This document shows, piece by piece, positions 44,460 through 56,071 of a stretch of 64,000 nucleotides of DNA; the first letter of the stretch is position 1; each line of letters opens with the position of its first letter. The notes beneath the pieces are model-generated. The model had not been told where the DNA came from. It ran no database searches and worked only from the letters and a program-made list of their open reading frames with translations. The DNA lies in the NCBI GenBank assembly GCA_022315425.1, contig JAIUPT010000010.1, positions 682,001 through 746,000 of the forward strand, in the 5' to 3' direction. Position numbers and translations under genes: made by a program. Origin of the DNA: Pseudevernia furfuracea (lineage: Eukaryota; Ascomycota; Lecanoromycetes; Lecanorales; Parmeliaceae).

Positions 44460-46722
44460 ATGTGGGGGCTCGATCGCTTCTCAGGCCATTCCACCCCTTC
44501 TGGCTCTCCTCCACCACAGAACAGATCATATTCACCTGCGCCTCGACGTCCAAGTCATCTTGGGCCTGGGCTTGCAGGGAGGCCACCATACAGTCCTCGG
44601 TCGTCATCTTTCAACGTTTCCGGCAAATACAACTCTTCCACCACGTCCTTGAACTCTCCACGTCTGCCCAATGGCTCGGGTCTGAAGCAGCAGATCACCC
44701 CGCCAGCAGACTTTACGAACCCACTGAAGTTGCTAGAGGAGATCGTTGGGCGCCCAATATTTGACGAAGATGAGAGGCATGGAGAAGAGGACCAGAGTCG
44801 GTTGGAGAAGCCGGCTGAGCTGGTCGAGGATGTTGATTTTGGAGGGCGGACCATACATGACTTCTTGGAGGACGGAGATGAACGGTTCGGCATTGGAAAT
44901 ATAGACCCTCATGACGATACCGCACAAAGTGCCATGGAATGTGAGTATGTATACTCTTACAACTTCCCAAATGTTCTGATACTGAAAGTAGGCATCAGAT
45001 GAACGAGACAAGGACAAATTTGAGGACTTGCACAAATCAATTCTCGTAGATTTCATTCTGCTCAGTATATCCCTGTCTCATGCTGATGCTTTGATAGGCA
45101 TGCGATGATGTTCTAAAATCCGTCGAAGTTTCCCTGACAAATTTTCAAAAAGACCTGGGTGCGGTGTCAGCAGAGATTGAGACCCTTCAATCTCGTTCAG
45201 TTACGATGAACACCAAGCTGGAGAACCGAAAAGTGATTGAGAAGCTTCTCGGCCCTGCCGTCGAGGAGATTTGCGTTTCTCCCGCAATTGTCAAACAGAT
45301 TTCCGAAGGTCCCATCGACCACGCTTGGATCAAGGCGCTTGAGGGACTTGAGAAGCGATCCAAGACGATAGAAAACAGAGTCAGAGGACCTGACAGGGTT
45401 CTTGCAGTATTAGAGGTCAAGCCGCTTTTGGAGGACCTTACGAATTTGGTAATAGTTACGACTTTTCAAGAACGACCTCAGACTGATATCTTTACGCAGG
45501 CTATAGAGCGAATACGTGACTTCCTTGTCTCTCAGATCAAGGCTTTACGTTCACCAAGCATCAATGCGCAAATCATTCAACAGCGCGCACTCATTGCTTA
45601 CAAGGACCTCTATCTTTTCCTAGCCAAACATCATGCCCAGCTTGCCGATGAGATTGCACAAGCATACATCAACACTATGCGTTGGTACTACTTGAGTCAC
45701 TTTACACGCTATAGACTGGCACTCGAGAAGATCCCTCTATACACTGTGGACAAGCATGATGCTGTGGGGGATCAGATGAACCAACGAGGTGTGTCTTTCG
45801 GCCGCGAATTCTGTATCCTGCTCACTAATCGGTCGTCCCAGGCGCCGCTTCCAAAAGTGCTCAACCAGCGCACGACAGTCTCTCACTTGGTCGACGTATT
45901 GACATTCTCAAGCGCGCTTCTTCTTCTGCGCTTCCCTCCCATGTAGCGGAGCAGTCTAAAGCTCCCACATATCTCGAAACCCCTTTCTACGCCTTCAATA
46001 CCGCCCTCATCGACAACGCTTCTTTCGAATACTCCTTTCTCACAACCTTTTTCACCAATGTATCATTTCATGCTGTCTCCCAGCACTTCAACTCCATATT
46101 TGCTTCGACTTTTGCGTTGGGAAATGCATTTACGAAACATCTAATAGACACTTCCTACGACTGCTTGGGAATACTACTTTGCGTTCGTCTGAATCAACAT
46201 CTAGCCTTCGAGCTGCAGCGGCGAAAATGCCCAGTCGCAGATGGATATGTCAATGGCACAAACATGCTTCTCTGGCCGAAATTTCAGCTGGCTATGGACG
46301 TGCATGTTGAATCTATACGGCGCTCTGCAGCTTCACTTTCAGGTGGTTCCCGCGCTACGTTGTCCTTGACAAACTCAACTGCGGACAGTAAGGGGTCTAC
46401 AGCTCCGCACGTTCTGACTCAGCGCTTTGGGCAATTTCTGCAAGGTATCTTAGCGCTCGGCAGCAATGAGAATATAGCATCAGTTACAGGAGAAGCGGCA
46501 ACGAGTGACATTGAGCCTGTGGGCCGCAGCTTGGAACGTTTGCGCGGGGAGTTTGAAGCTTTCTTGATGAAAGCTTCGAAGGGACTAGCGCAAGGAAGAA
46601 GGGGGAGGTTCTTAGGGAATAATTACAGCCTTGTTTTGACTATTGTGGGAGATACGGGCGGTGGATTGGCGAGAGAGACGAGGGAGTGGTTCGAGCAAGC
46701 AAAAGAAGGTGTTGGAGAATAG
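44460..46722 (+). CDS. vps52: Vps52, GARP/EARP tethering complex subunit
   Basis: Five exons (44460-44940, 44999-45045, 45098-45448, 45500-45788, 45842-46722) give 682 aa. Vps52 is the core subunit of the GARP complex, which tethers endosome-derived vesicles at the trans-Golgi network. The N-terminus (MWGLDRFSGHSTPSGSPPP) and the Pro/Ser-rich first 70 residues match fungal Vps52. Coiled-coil segments follow (YERDKDKFEDLHKSILACDD; SLTNFQKDLGAVSAEIETLQ), then the Vps52/Sac2 domain (IERIRDFLVSQIKALRSPSI; NTMRWYYLSHFTRYRLALEK). Intron 3 (51 nt) has no in-frame stop but interrupts the conserved LTN-L-AIERIRDF run, so it is taken as a real intron. An upstream in-frame ATG at about 44406 is not conserved. 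Confidence 0.93.
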
Positions 46723-46977
46723 TGAGAACATGTGGAGCTAGAGATATTCAAATCAATTACGCGTTAATCCGTGGTCAAGTGTATAAAGAAAGCCACGTCA
46801 AATGCTTGGACGAATGGTTTTATATCGCTCGGGTATATCGGGGATAAATCGGCAATAACTTTTCTGGTTGCGCTGTCCTTTCGCCAGATGAAGATAACCT
46901 TTGTAAGATCTTAGAAGACCACAACACACTGTACCAAAAGTTGTCATTAGTAGGTCCGCTCAGCACCACCGTTCAGC

Positions 46978-48272
46978 ATGTCAGGCCCACTGCCTCCGGG
47001 CCAGCAGCCCTCCCCGCAACAACTAGCAGCCATCCAGCAACAAATCGCCGCCGAAGCTCAGCGACGAGGCATGACGCCCCAGCAGCTGCAAGCCCAGCAA
47101 CGGCAGCAGATCCAAGCCGAAGCCGACAAAGCTGGCTTGACCTTCGACCAATACATCAACAAGCTCAAGCAACAAGCTTTCGAGAACCACCAACGCCAGC
47201 AGGCAATAGCGCAGCAGCAAGCTCAAAACCAAGCTGCACAACCACAAGGCCAACCGCAGATGCAGGGGCAGCAGGGGCAACAGGTCCCAATTACACCGGG
47301 GGCACCGGATCCGAGGGCGTTAGCGCTGGCGAAGTGGTTGAGAGGGCAGGATCTGAAGCCGAGGACTTGTATATTGAATGGGCAGCGGAAGGATATGTTC
47401 AGAGGTATGCTTTACCCTATCTCACCTTCCTCAATCTCTCTACGAGGTCACTAAATGCTCCAACAGTCAAACGTGCCCTCCGAGCCATCGATTCCCCCGC
47501 TTACACGAAAGCCCGCGGCAAAAATCCTCTCCTCCCGGAAATCACCACCGCCACTCCAAAAGCCGAAATCTTCAAGCTGCTCCCCCTTTCCCTCCTCGCT
47601 CTACGTGTCTCCAAATCAGATCCCCACGAAGGCCATGGCCATGCTCCTTCGAAACCTCAAAAGAGAGTCAAGGGGCTATGGACCGTTAAGATCGAACAGC
47701 AGCAGGATATAAACGATGATTTACACTATGTTTGGCTATACGAGGGACCGCAATGGCGGACAAAACTGTATGCGGTAGGAGCGTTGCTATTGATTATGAC
47801 GGTCGTCATGTTCCCGCTGTGGCCGTTTAAATTGAGGATTGGGGTTTGGTATCTTAGCATGGGCTTCTTAGGCTTGATAGGGTTGTTCTTCGCTATGGCT
47901 ATTTTCCGCCTGATACTATTCTGCGTGACCGTCTTTACGGTGCCACCTGGATTATGGCTGTATCCGAATCTGTTTGAGGATGTGGGTTTCTTCGATAGTT
48001 TCAGGCCGGTTTGGGGATGGCAGGAGGTGAGTCCATCATTCAGCTTGTGCTTCCAACTTGAGAAGGGTGGTGTGAGGCTGATTGCAATCGATGAGCAGGA
48101 CAAGAAGGCGAAGAAAGCTAAGAAGTCGAAGAAAGGCGAAAGTGGAGAGAAAGCGGATGCTAAGTCGGTTATCGCGTCTCCATCTACAAATGGTCCGGAG
48201 ACAACGAATGGGCAAGTCAGCAAACGGCATACGCATGCTGCGCCGAGGGTTGAAGAGGTGGAAGATGAATAA
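46978..48272 (+). CDS. sec62: Sec62, ER protein-translocation subunit
   Basis: Three exons (46978-47404, 47467-48026, 48099-48272) give 386 aa. Sec62 acts with Sec63 and the Sec61 channel in post-translational import into the ER. The first ~100 residues are Gln-rich with a coiled-coil look, an extension common in filamentous fungi. The Sec62 domain follows (LALAKWLRGQDLKPRTCILN, MFRVKRALRAI), with two transmembrane helices (AVGALLLIMTVVMFPLW and GFLGLIGLFFAMAIFRLILF). The cytosolic tail reads PVWGWQE-DKKAKKAKKSKK and is acidic at the end. Intron 2 (48027-48098, 72 nt) has no in-frame stop; retention would insert 24 residues right after WGWQE. It was spliced because the basic tail normally follows directly. 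Confidence 0.93.
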
Positions 48273-49615
48273 ATGATCCGGACTGCTAGGAAGTAGCTTC
48301 AGTCCTGCTAGCTAAGCATGTATCTTGTACCAGGGGTGCAAGAGCTATGGCGTTGATGGCCTAGAATGGGGGTCTCGTTTTGGGTGGTGAAATCGGCACT
48401 TGCTTCATAGTGTACCATAGAGATGTGAGATACCTCTCTTTTGTGAGAATTCGAGTCTTCTGAGCTTGTAACCTCGAGATCTAAGATCGAAACATTGGAG
48501 CAGTTGTGCAACCAACCACTGATTCCGCAATAATGTCCAAACGACTCTGGACTTGATCCACCGATATGGAACCCTCGTCCTTTCGTGATCCATATCAATC
48601 CCTCGGCCCGTCCAGCCCAGACATACTTTGCATATCTCCGCAAGCAAGCTTTTACTTTTCTGCATTTCTTCCCTACAAGCAGGGCGAGATAGCAATCCCG
48701 CCCGATCTCTCCTCGTCGCTCAAAAAAAAATCCCGCCGAATCGCAATAAAAAAAGGTTATTCTCGTTCCGTTCTGCTCCCCCCGGCCAAGTTCTACGCGT
48801 CCCGATATCTTTACGGGACGAAGGAGCCCCCAACGAGCCCTCCCCATTTCCCTGCGCTAGATCCTCACACACACACACACTCACACACTCACTCCTGCCC
48901 GCACGCAGGCCCAAAGTCATCTCTGCTGCGTTTCAGAGACCGTAAGGCGAAACCAAAATCGATGGGGGAGGGTTCTGAATGAACGGGATGCTCTGCGTAC
49001 CTAGTACTCGTGCTCTTTTCGGATCGAGGAAGGGAAGAAAGGGGGGGTAGAGGTGGATGTTTGTTAGCAACGATTAAAGTAGGCGCGGTGAGGGTGCAGG
49101 CTTGGTGGTTGCGGCTGAGAAAACACCGCGAACCGATTGGATGCGGTCTGTTGTTCTTAGCGCGGGCTGCTTGAAGGAAGGAGGGAGGTGCTTGATTGGG
49201 GAGGGATTGGTTGGCCGGATGAGGTTCGCTTTGACCTTACTTACTACTTAAGTACCTTGACGAAACACATACACACACACACACACGAGGGACCTGAGGT
49301 GAACTCGCTTGATCAAGACGCTATGATATCAATTGTGTTGACTTGGTTCCCCGTCAGAATGCGAAATCCTGATGGCAATCACAACTCTCGGCCTTTCAGA
49401 CTCAAATTGGAGTTTTATTTTTCTGCATTGACATGCGGGCGATCTGGGTATTTGTAGCCGCTCGTCCGTGTGACCTGAAGAGGCCAGCACCCCCTTTACA
49501 TACAAGTGCTTCTTCCTCAATTACCTTTTCCCTTGATCCTCTTCATAACCCCTCAGGCTCTGGATCTCCCCCAGGACAAAAAACCAACGGCAACAGGATC
49601 TCCCCAGCTCTCGAC
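48273..49615. other. Convergent spacer with CA repeats
   Basis: This lies between the 3' ends of sec62 (+) and the F-box gene (-). It holds (CA)n-type microsatellites at 48867-48892 and 49265-49286 and an A-rich tract near 48720. Overlapping ORFs on both strands (48308-48982, 49188-49828) have no recognisable domain. Confidence 0.4.
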
Positions 49616-50290
49616 TCAAACTCCGATTTTTTGCCAATGCCAAGCGAACGCAGGATCGGCGTGGATCCTCGCTATCTCCTGATTTCGCTTCTGTATCGTA
49701 GGGAACTGGCGACTGTACCCAGCCATCAGCAAGAACTCATGCAACGTAGGGGGGGAGGGGGGGGCAATGTTCACGAACCAGAGTCTGGACTCCAAGCAAT
49801 GCTCGCAATAGATCTTCCCGGCATCTAACCCCAGCAGGATTCTCGCTTCCCCCGACTTGAGCCTCCATCCATCGTACAAAGGCATCGGTTGCAGGCAATC
49901 GTAGCAGGGAATCCGTTCCTCGCCGCCGACGGGAGGAAGGCAGTTTGCCGAGTACTTGAGTCTTCGAATGCCGCAAGCGATGCACGAGCGGTTCGCCTTC
50001 CTCTTCTTGGCTTGAGGATCGGAGAACTGGTCCGTGTTCTTGACATGCCCACAGTGGGTGCAGCAACAGCAAAGTAGCGCTCTGTTGCGTGGGAAAGCGG
50101 CCTCGATGGCGGCATGGCACTTCGATGCTTCTGTGGGGGTGAGGGTGGTCGTGTCGATGGCAGTGGCACAGGCGCGGAATTGCTTGGAAACAAGCTTGAC
50201 GTTGAGATGGTCTGTAGCGTTCACTCTGCTTTGGATATCGAGTAGGAGTTCAGTAGGGACAGTGCCAAAAGGTCTGAAAGGGGTGGCCAT
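49616..50290 (-). CDS. F-box-like protein with Cys-rich (zinc-binding-like) region
   Basis: This single-exon gene encodes 224 aa. The N-terminus (FGTVPTELLLDIQSRVNATD then LNVKLVSKQFRACATA) is an F-box-like motif, which normally binds Skp1 and recruits a target to an SCF ubiquitin ligase. It is followed by at least four Cys pairs (CCCCTHC, CIAC, CYDC, CEHC), spaced as in small zinc-binding modules, and a C-terminal HEFLLMAGYSRQ helix. There is no substrate-binding WD40 or LRR domain. Small F-box plus Cys-rich proteins are common lineage-specific fungal paralogues. The target is unknown. Confidence 0.75.
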   Translation of the reverse strand: MATPFRPFGTVPTELLLDIQSRVNATDHLNVKLVSKQFRACATAIDTTTLTPTEASKCHAAIEAAFPRNRALLCCCCTHCGHVKNTDQFSDPQAKKRKANRSCIACGIRRLKYSANCLPPVGGEERIPCYDCLQPMPLYDGWRLKSGEARILLGLDAGKIYCEHCLESRLWFVNIAPPSPPTLHEFLLMAGYSRQFPTIQKRNQEIARIHADPAFAWHWQKIGV

Positions 50291-51373
50291 GCTATGTTAT
50301 CTTTAGTAAGGTCTTGCCCATCACATGCATAGTGTTAGCATAGTGTCAGCGGATACGTACTTTATTGTAAGAGGCAGTGATGATTTGTCTTCCAATCACT
50401 TCTTAGATAACAAATTTTGATTCGGCTCAAGACACCAAGTAACGGCGTATATCGTCCGAGGATTGAACCTCACGCTCCGCTCGCAGGCTCCCGAATGGAA
50501 ATTATACGAATAGATGATCAGATTAATACGAGACATTGAATGTTTTTGAGGGCCCTTGAGGATTTCCAATGCCTATTCACTCCCTTCCAATTCTAGCTAG
50601 TACTATGAGCTCCACACTCGCAGTGTTATGGTAAAGCCCTCTGGACCATCGAGTACCTTGCTTAAGCCCCACAACATACATAACACTAAACAATGCTGCG
50701 ATACTTCCGCGAAATGTCACGTTCGAAGCTGTTCCCAATCTTGGCACCACCGACCTGTTCGAGGTCGAAGTGGACATTTCTTTGGCGAAAAGAAAGGCTT
50801 TATTCATATGGATCAATATGAAACGTCAAGGACTGTTGATGACTGATTTTTCCGAAGGAAAGCCGGAGCATCGAGGGAGTGAAGCTTGAATTGGCAAGGT
50901 TTCAACGAAGTGATCATGGCCATGATCGAGGCGGTGCATAATCAGTTACACAAGTCAACAACGTGGGACCCAGTTCAAGTCGAAGGGAAAGGTACAAAGG
51001 AAGCTGAATGATGGGTGAAAACATCTCTGAAGTGACTTGGGAGTGGTTTGGACCGTGAGCTATGGCTTTATCACGATATTTGAAACGTTGACTTTTGTCC
51101 TTTGCCCAAAAGCCGATAGAAATTCTTCTTCGTCATGAAATTTAGTCATGCTGCTGCCCTTGAATGGTTAATAGCCTCTTTAAAAGCCCCCTCCCTGTAG
51201 AAAGGTAGGTTCATTACTCATATATAACGATGAACAATGTTCTTTTGGGACACAGGTTCAGGAGCGTGACTCTGGAGGTTTGAGAAGAAGGGGGTTTGAG
51301 CCCGCGGCTGTCAGTATCTGAGAGGACAAGTACCTAAATTGTCGGTCCATGAATAATTACTCCTCAAAGCAGT
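50291..51373. other. Gene-free spacer
   Basis: About 1.1 kb between two minus-strand genes. A T-arm-like string (GGTTCAATCC on the minus strand at ~50460) was examined as a possible tRNA and rejected. I see no other feature. Confidence 0.4.
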
Positions 51374-52506
51374 TCAATACCCATGTTCTGCCAATTTTTG
51401 CTCGGTCCACTCCCACAACTCCCCCGCCAGCTTCATGTCTCGCGAGTATTTTGACCCAGCGTTCTCTGTGGCAGTAGGTATATAGTACGTTCCAGTCTTG
51501 GCCTCTTCGCTCGTCGCGGCTAGAAAGATTTCGACATTAGTATTGCCTTTTCAAGAGCGGCTTTCGAGTATTGAAACAGGCCTCAACAGCAACACTGCTG
51601 ACATATGATGCGAGTCTCGAGAAATGAACCCAAAAAGGAAAAGCCGGGCTGCGAAATTACGTACCAAATAACTGCGTGAGGGCACCCTGTTGGACTGTTG
51701 TTAGAAATGGTGCGACCATAGGGCCGAGGAACACCGCCAACCAGGGATGTTCTTTCCGAAAACCCAGTGAAAGTCCAGTGTCAATGCCTCCTGGGTGAAG
51801 AGCAACGCTCTTGATGGCGGGGTAGCGCCTCGTGAGTTCTCGCGTAAACAAAACATTTGCCAACTTCGACTGGCCGTAGCGTACCCAGATGTTGTAAGAG
51901 GCCATGTTCGAGTGGGCATCTTTCAATGCAAGTCCGCCTTTTGGAGGAAGCCTGTGGCCTTCTGAACTAAGATTGACGATGCGTACGTCTCCTTTCCCCT
52001 CAGCGGTGCGCTGTAAAGTGGGCATGAGAAGCTTTGTGAAGAGGAAGTGACCGATGTGATTGGTACCGAATTGGATTTCGTAGCCCTCTTTGGTGGTGGA
52101 GGCCGGTAGAGCCATGACACCTGCATTGTTGATGAGAACGTCAAGTCTATTCGATTTGGCGTTAAATGTATCAGCAGCTTTTTTCACAGACTCGAGAGAA
52201 GCTAGGTCCAGCTCCAGGAAGGTTATATTGGCATTGGGCGCTGTCCCTTTGATGTCTGCTATTGCAGACTCTGCCTTGGATGGTGTCCTGGCGGCTAAAA
52301 AGATGTGGGGGTTATGTTTCGCAAGCTGACGGCAAGTCTCCAGTCCTAGACCATTGTTACCTAGCACCAGAGTTCAGTATAAGTAGTTGTCCACTGTATT
52401 GACAGTCGAATCTGAAAGTAATCTTACCTCCAGTCACTAGGATGGTCTTCCCTGATAGATCAGAGATGTCCGTGTCCGGATCGAATTTCTTGCCACCGCC
52501 AAACAT
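51374..52506 (-). CDS. Short-chain dehydrogenase/reductase (retinol-dehydrogenase-like)
   Basis: Three exons (52506-52428, 52360-51665, 51519-51374) give 306 aa. The NAD(P)-binding motif TGGNNGLG spans intron 1 exactly (phase 1 join GGA G|GT). NNAGVM is present, the catalytic Ser lies in IVNLSSEGH and the catalytic pair is YGQSK. The C-terminus, TSEEAKTGTYYIPTATENAG and ELWEWTEQKLAEHGY, comes from a third exon after a 145-nt intron. This is the usual tail of fungal WW-oxidoreductase/retinol-dehydrogenase-like SDRs, and without it the ORF would end abruptly. Substrate unknown. It diverges from eIF5A with a shared 578-bp promoter region. Confidence 0.9.
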
Positions 52507-53084
52507 TGTGCTACATATGATAGAGTAGAGTAAATAAAGAGGGCGAATACTGTCCTACTAGGCAAGAGGAAGAAAGATTTAGAAAGTGGTGGATCAGGAC
52601 AATACTTTAGCACTGCATATTTTAGCTAGGCACTACCCCTTGCCCTGACGTCTTCCAAGTGATCGCCTTGCCGAAGACAGATTGTGTCAAGCCATGATAA
52701 AGTACGAGTAGCTATCTGCCGCTTGACAAGTACAAGCGACAGTATTGTACGTATTGCTTGTTCTTTACCGAGTATATATAGAAGAGAGGAAGATATACAG
52801 GAAAGTTGGAGAGCTGGAGAGCAATTCTCAGCCTTATATTGGCCCCAGTAATAAATATCAAGGCCGCACCTCGGCAGGAGTGAATTTGCTGACCCCACAT
52901 GGTCTAGCCACATTCAGCCAAACTAGCTCGCCCCGCCAATCGCACTTTCACAAAGTTCTTCACTTGTTCACGTCAAGGAAATCTTCAACTCTCCACCAGA
53001 CAATTTTACCCTCGACGCCGGCGCCCAATTTTCCTTCACCTATTCGCTCCTTTCAGATTCACCTCGCTTTCATCAGCTTCAGTC
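52507..53084. promoter_or_regulatory. Divergent promoter region of SDR and eIF5A
   Basis: This 578-bp divergent region has a CT-rich stretch in the 150 bp before the eIF5A ATG, typical of strongly expressed fungal housekeeping genes. No specific sites are called. Confidence 0.4.
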
Positions 53085-53779
53085 ATGGCGGACGATGCCC
53101 AGGTAAGTCACTTCGAATTTCTCTCACAGACTTCCCCCACCAGACCGGCGCATGAGCCGTGCAGTTTTCTCACAAGTCTGGCTGACCAGCTTCGCCCAAT
53201 AGCATGAGCACACCTTTGAAAGCGCCGATGCCGGTGCTTCCACCACCTATCCTATGCAGTGCTCTGCGCTCCGCAAGAACGGATTTGTCGTCATCAAGAG
53301 CCGCCCTTGCAAGATCGTCGAAATGAGCACTTCCAAGACCGGCAAGCACGGTCACGCCAAGGTCCATCTCGTTGCAATTGACATCTTCACTGGCAAGAAG
53401 CTCGAAGATCTCTGCCCCTCCACCCACAACATGGATGTCCCCAACGTCCAGCGCAAGGAGTACCAGCTGGTAATGACTCACTGCATACTTTACGCTTGGC
53501 AATTACATTCCACTGACAGCTCACTAGCTGGATGTCACTGACGATAATTTCCTTTCTCTCATGTCCGACGACGGCACTACCAAAGATGATGTCAAGGTTC
53601 CTGACGGAGAGGTCGGCGACAAGATCGAGAAGCTCTTCCGCACTGAAGAGAAAGACACCAGTGAGTCGAATCTTTGTCAAGAGGCATGACGTTCGCTGAT
53701 GTTTGTAGACGTCATTGTTCTTACTTCCATGGGTGAGGAGGTAGCTATTGAAGCGAAGGAAGCCCCGAAGGCTGCTTGA
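53085..53779 (+). CDS. Translation factor eIF5A (hypusine protein)
   Basis: Four exons (53085-53102, 53203-53469, 53528-53660, 53709-53779) give 162 aa. eIF5A binds the ribosomal E site and relieves stalling at polyproline and other motifs; it also helps termination. STSKTGKHGHAKVH contains Lys54, the residue expected to become hypusine, equivalent to yeast Lys51. The OB-fold C-terminal part (LDVTDDNFLSLMSDDGTTKD) ends VIVLTSMGEEVAIEAKEAPK. The first exon has only six codons (MADDAQ), an arrangement common for fungal eIF5A. Introns are 100, 58 and 48 nt. Confidence 0.97.
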
Positions 53780-54161
53780 AGGCCTTTCGTAGCCGAAAAG
53801 TGGGCTTGGGCCCTCCGGAAAATAAATACAGGAAAGAGGATATCATGGTTAGCGTTGGCTGCTTTTGTGCACTTTAGCGGGGGATCGAAGCTGGCAGCCC
53901 AGCTTATCTTGCTACACCACGTGATGAATCTCCCTCAAAAGGTATCTTGGGTTTCGGCATATACCTTCTGCATGTACTAGGCGATGGATACTGCACTAGA
54001 TGATGATAAGGATGAGATCAATGTAGAAAAGAATTCAAACGCTGAGATATTAGTACACAAAACTGTCGAATTATAGATGTGTAGTAAGGTACTAGATCCA
54101 ATCATCCAAGCCGCTCCAAGGCAGGAGTCATCACGAGGAACAGCATGCCTCGAAATGATAC
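53780..54161. other. Short spacer between eIF5A and rrn7
   Basis: This 382-bp spacer holds the eIF5A 3' end and the rrn7 promoter. Nothing distinctive is seen. Confidence 0.4.
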
Positions 54162-56071
54162 ATGTCTACAAAGTTGCAATATACGAAGGGCCAAAAGTGC
54201 GGCAAGGAAGACAATTGCAAATCAACGCTATACTACGAAGAAAATGGCTTCAAGTATTGCAAGAGAGGCCATCTTCAGGAGGTAAATGGCGACCTAAGCC
54301 AGCTGAGCAGTGAGGCTGACGGAACGATATCTAGGGAATAGCAACACAGCAAGATGAGGATGACTTTGGGACCCAGGGTAGAAAGACCCGCGTCAGAAGG
54401 GAAACACAAGAAAAGGTCTCCCAAAGTATGTCTACGCCTTGTACCCTCGCTCCACCACAGCACCTCTCTGACAGCATCCAGTTTACAGAGGCACCACCGC
54501 TGCAGAGCTCTATCTTCAATCCTATCAGCTCATCCTCTGGAAACAGAGTTACGCCTTGATCCACACAATTGGCCTACCAGCAGAGCTCGAGACCGTGGTC
54601 AAAGACTTATGGGCGTTACGGTTGCAGTTGCTGAAAAGCAAGACTGATGCTATCTCTGACGAGGACACAGTTTTTAGCTCACAGCCGCAAAGCGAGACGG
54701 AGACTGAAGACAAGCATGAGCACGTTGGGAGGAAGTGGAAGGTTAGGGGGAAGGATATGCCCGGCTTGGTTGAGACGCTGGGACTTTGCTATTTGGGAAC
54801 GATCCTACTGCGACTGCCTGTTAGTATTGGGGAGATTCATCGGTATGTGGCTTGATGTCTGAGCTTCCAAAAGGACTTTTCCTAAAACAGTCTGGATCTC
54901 CAGCTGGGCAGTCAGAGAAGACATTCCTTTCATAAGGGCCGTGAGATTCGTACCGGCTGTCATGAAGCAAAGGCTACCCGCACAGTACCTGAAAGCACTG
55001 GATACCACGGCATGGATGTCCCAAATGTTCTGAAGGCTTGACTGACTTGTGCTTGCAGTCTCCGCTCGAATTCGATCAGCTACGCAAGACGATTCATAAC
55101 CTATCCCTTTTCTACACACACCACTTCGCGCTCGTCTTCCCCCCACTCAACGTTCCTCTCTTACTCTTTAAACAGATACGCAATCTCTCGTTACCAAGTA
55201 TGCCCTCGATCTCAGGGTATTATCCCTCTTCAAGTCTCCAACTAATGAGGCCGCAGTCACGCTCCACCTCAAAACGCTCCAGATCTCTCAGTTACTATCG
55301 ACCACATTTGCCTTCCCATTACCTGGCTTTCGGCAGCAGACCTCCTTCTTGCCAGAAATCCAGTTGATATGTCTACTGATAATAGCAGTTAAGCTCTATC
55401 ATCCATTTGACGGTATTACCCGCCATGTGCGCTCTCTTGCAGATTCGGCCTCGTTGACAATTGATTGGGCAACATGGGTCGACGTTCAAAGCTCTCACAA
55501 CGTCCAGGCTACTGGCGAGGCTCACCTGGAACGTGGAAGCGAGATAAATGTCACCGAAAGGGACGTCATGAACATGACGGGTGAACAATTGGACGACTAC
55601 ATGGATTGGTACGAACGCACTTTTGTCGACGAACCCCGTGTGGAGGAAAAAGCTCGTGGCCTTCCAAAGCAGCTACTCGACATGTTCCCGACAGGCCGTA
55701 CAGATGGCTCCAGCCCTACCCCATACAATTTCAACCAGATGGCTGCCGAGGAGCAGGAGACCATCGACAAGAGGCTGAATGTTGTGATAAGCAAGCTGAA
55801 TTTGCGCAAAGTTGTCTCCGACGAATCTGAAGATCTCGCTGGGGTTCATGAGGACTCGACTCGAATCGGAAGCTTGTACAAGAGATACAGGAAGATTGAG
55901 GATCTAACGCCGCACGCCAAAGCTTTTCATGAAGCAGTCGCTGAAGCGATTGGTGTCAGGCTAGAAACCATCATTCTAGCAGTGGGGCAGGTGGAGAGAA
56001 AATTGGTGAAGTGGAGAGAGGCAAAGGTTAAGGCAGACAAAGAGGAGAACCCAAGCGACAATAACGCTTGA
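54162..56071 (+). CDS. rrn7: Rrn7, RNA polymerase I core-factor subunit (TAF1B-like)
   Basis: Six exons (54162-54281, 54335-54425, 54482-54842, 54904-55009, 55059-55197, 55257-56071) give 543 aa. Rrn7 is the TFIIB-like subunit of the Pol I core factor and binds the rDNA promoter. An N-terminal zinc ribbon (Cys13, Cys19, Cys33, His37, then GHLQE) leads to an acidic hinge and the cyclin-like folds (AAELYLQSYQLILWKQSYAL, LGTILLRLPVSIGEIHRWAV, EIQLICLLIIAVKLYHPFDG). The C-terminal domain is charged. The frame change near 55200 is not a mutation: a 59-nt intron with a CTAAT branch site resolves it. The intron at 55010-55058 appears to use a GC donor (gcatgg), which is weaker than usual. No simple GT donor gives the conserved ALDTTSPLEFDQL. 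Confidence 0.9.

Noticed and set aside
50440..50500. tRNA-like T-arm string (GGTTCAATCC on the minus strand)
   Set aside because: Flanking bases do not form a 5-bp T-stem, and no D-arm A-box or acceptor stem is found at the right distance.
55190..55340. Apparent frameshift in rrn7
   Set aside because: A 59-nt intron (gtatgc donor, CTAAT branch, gccgcag acceptor) at 55198-55256 joins both frames and restores the family sequence, so no mutation is needed.
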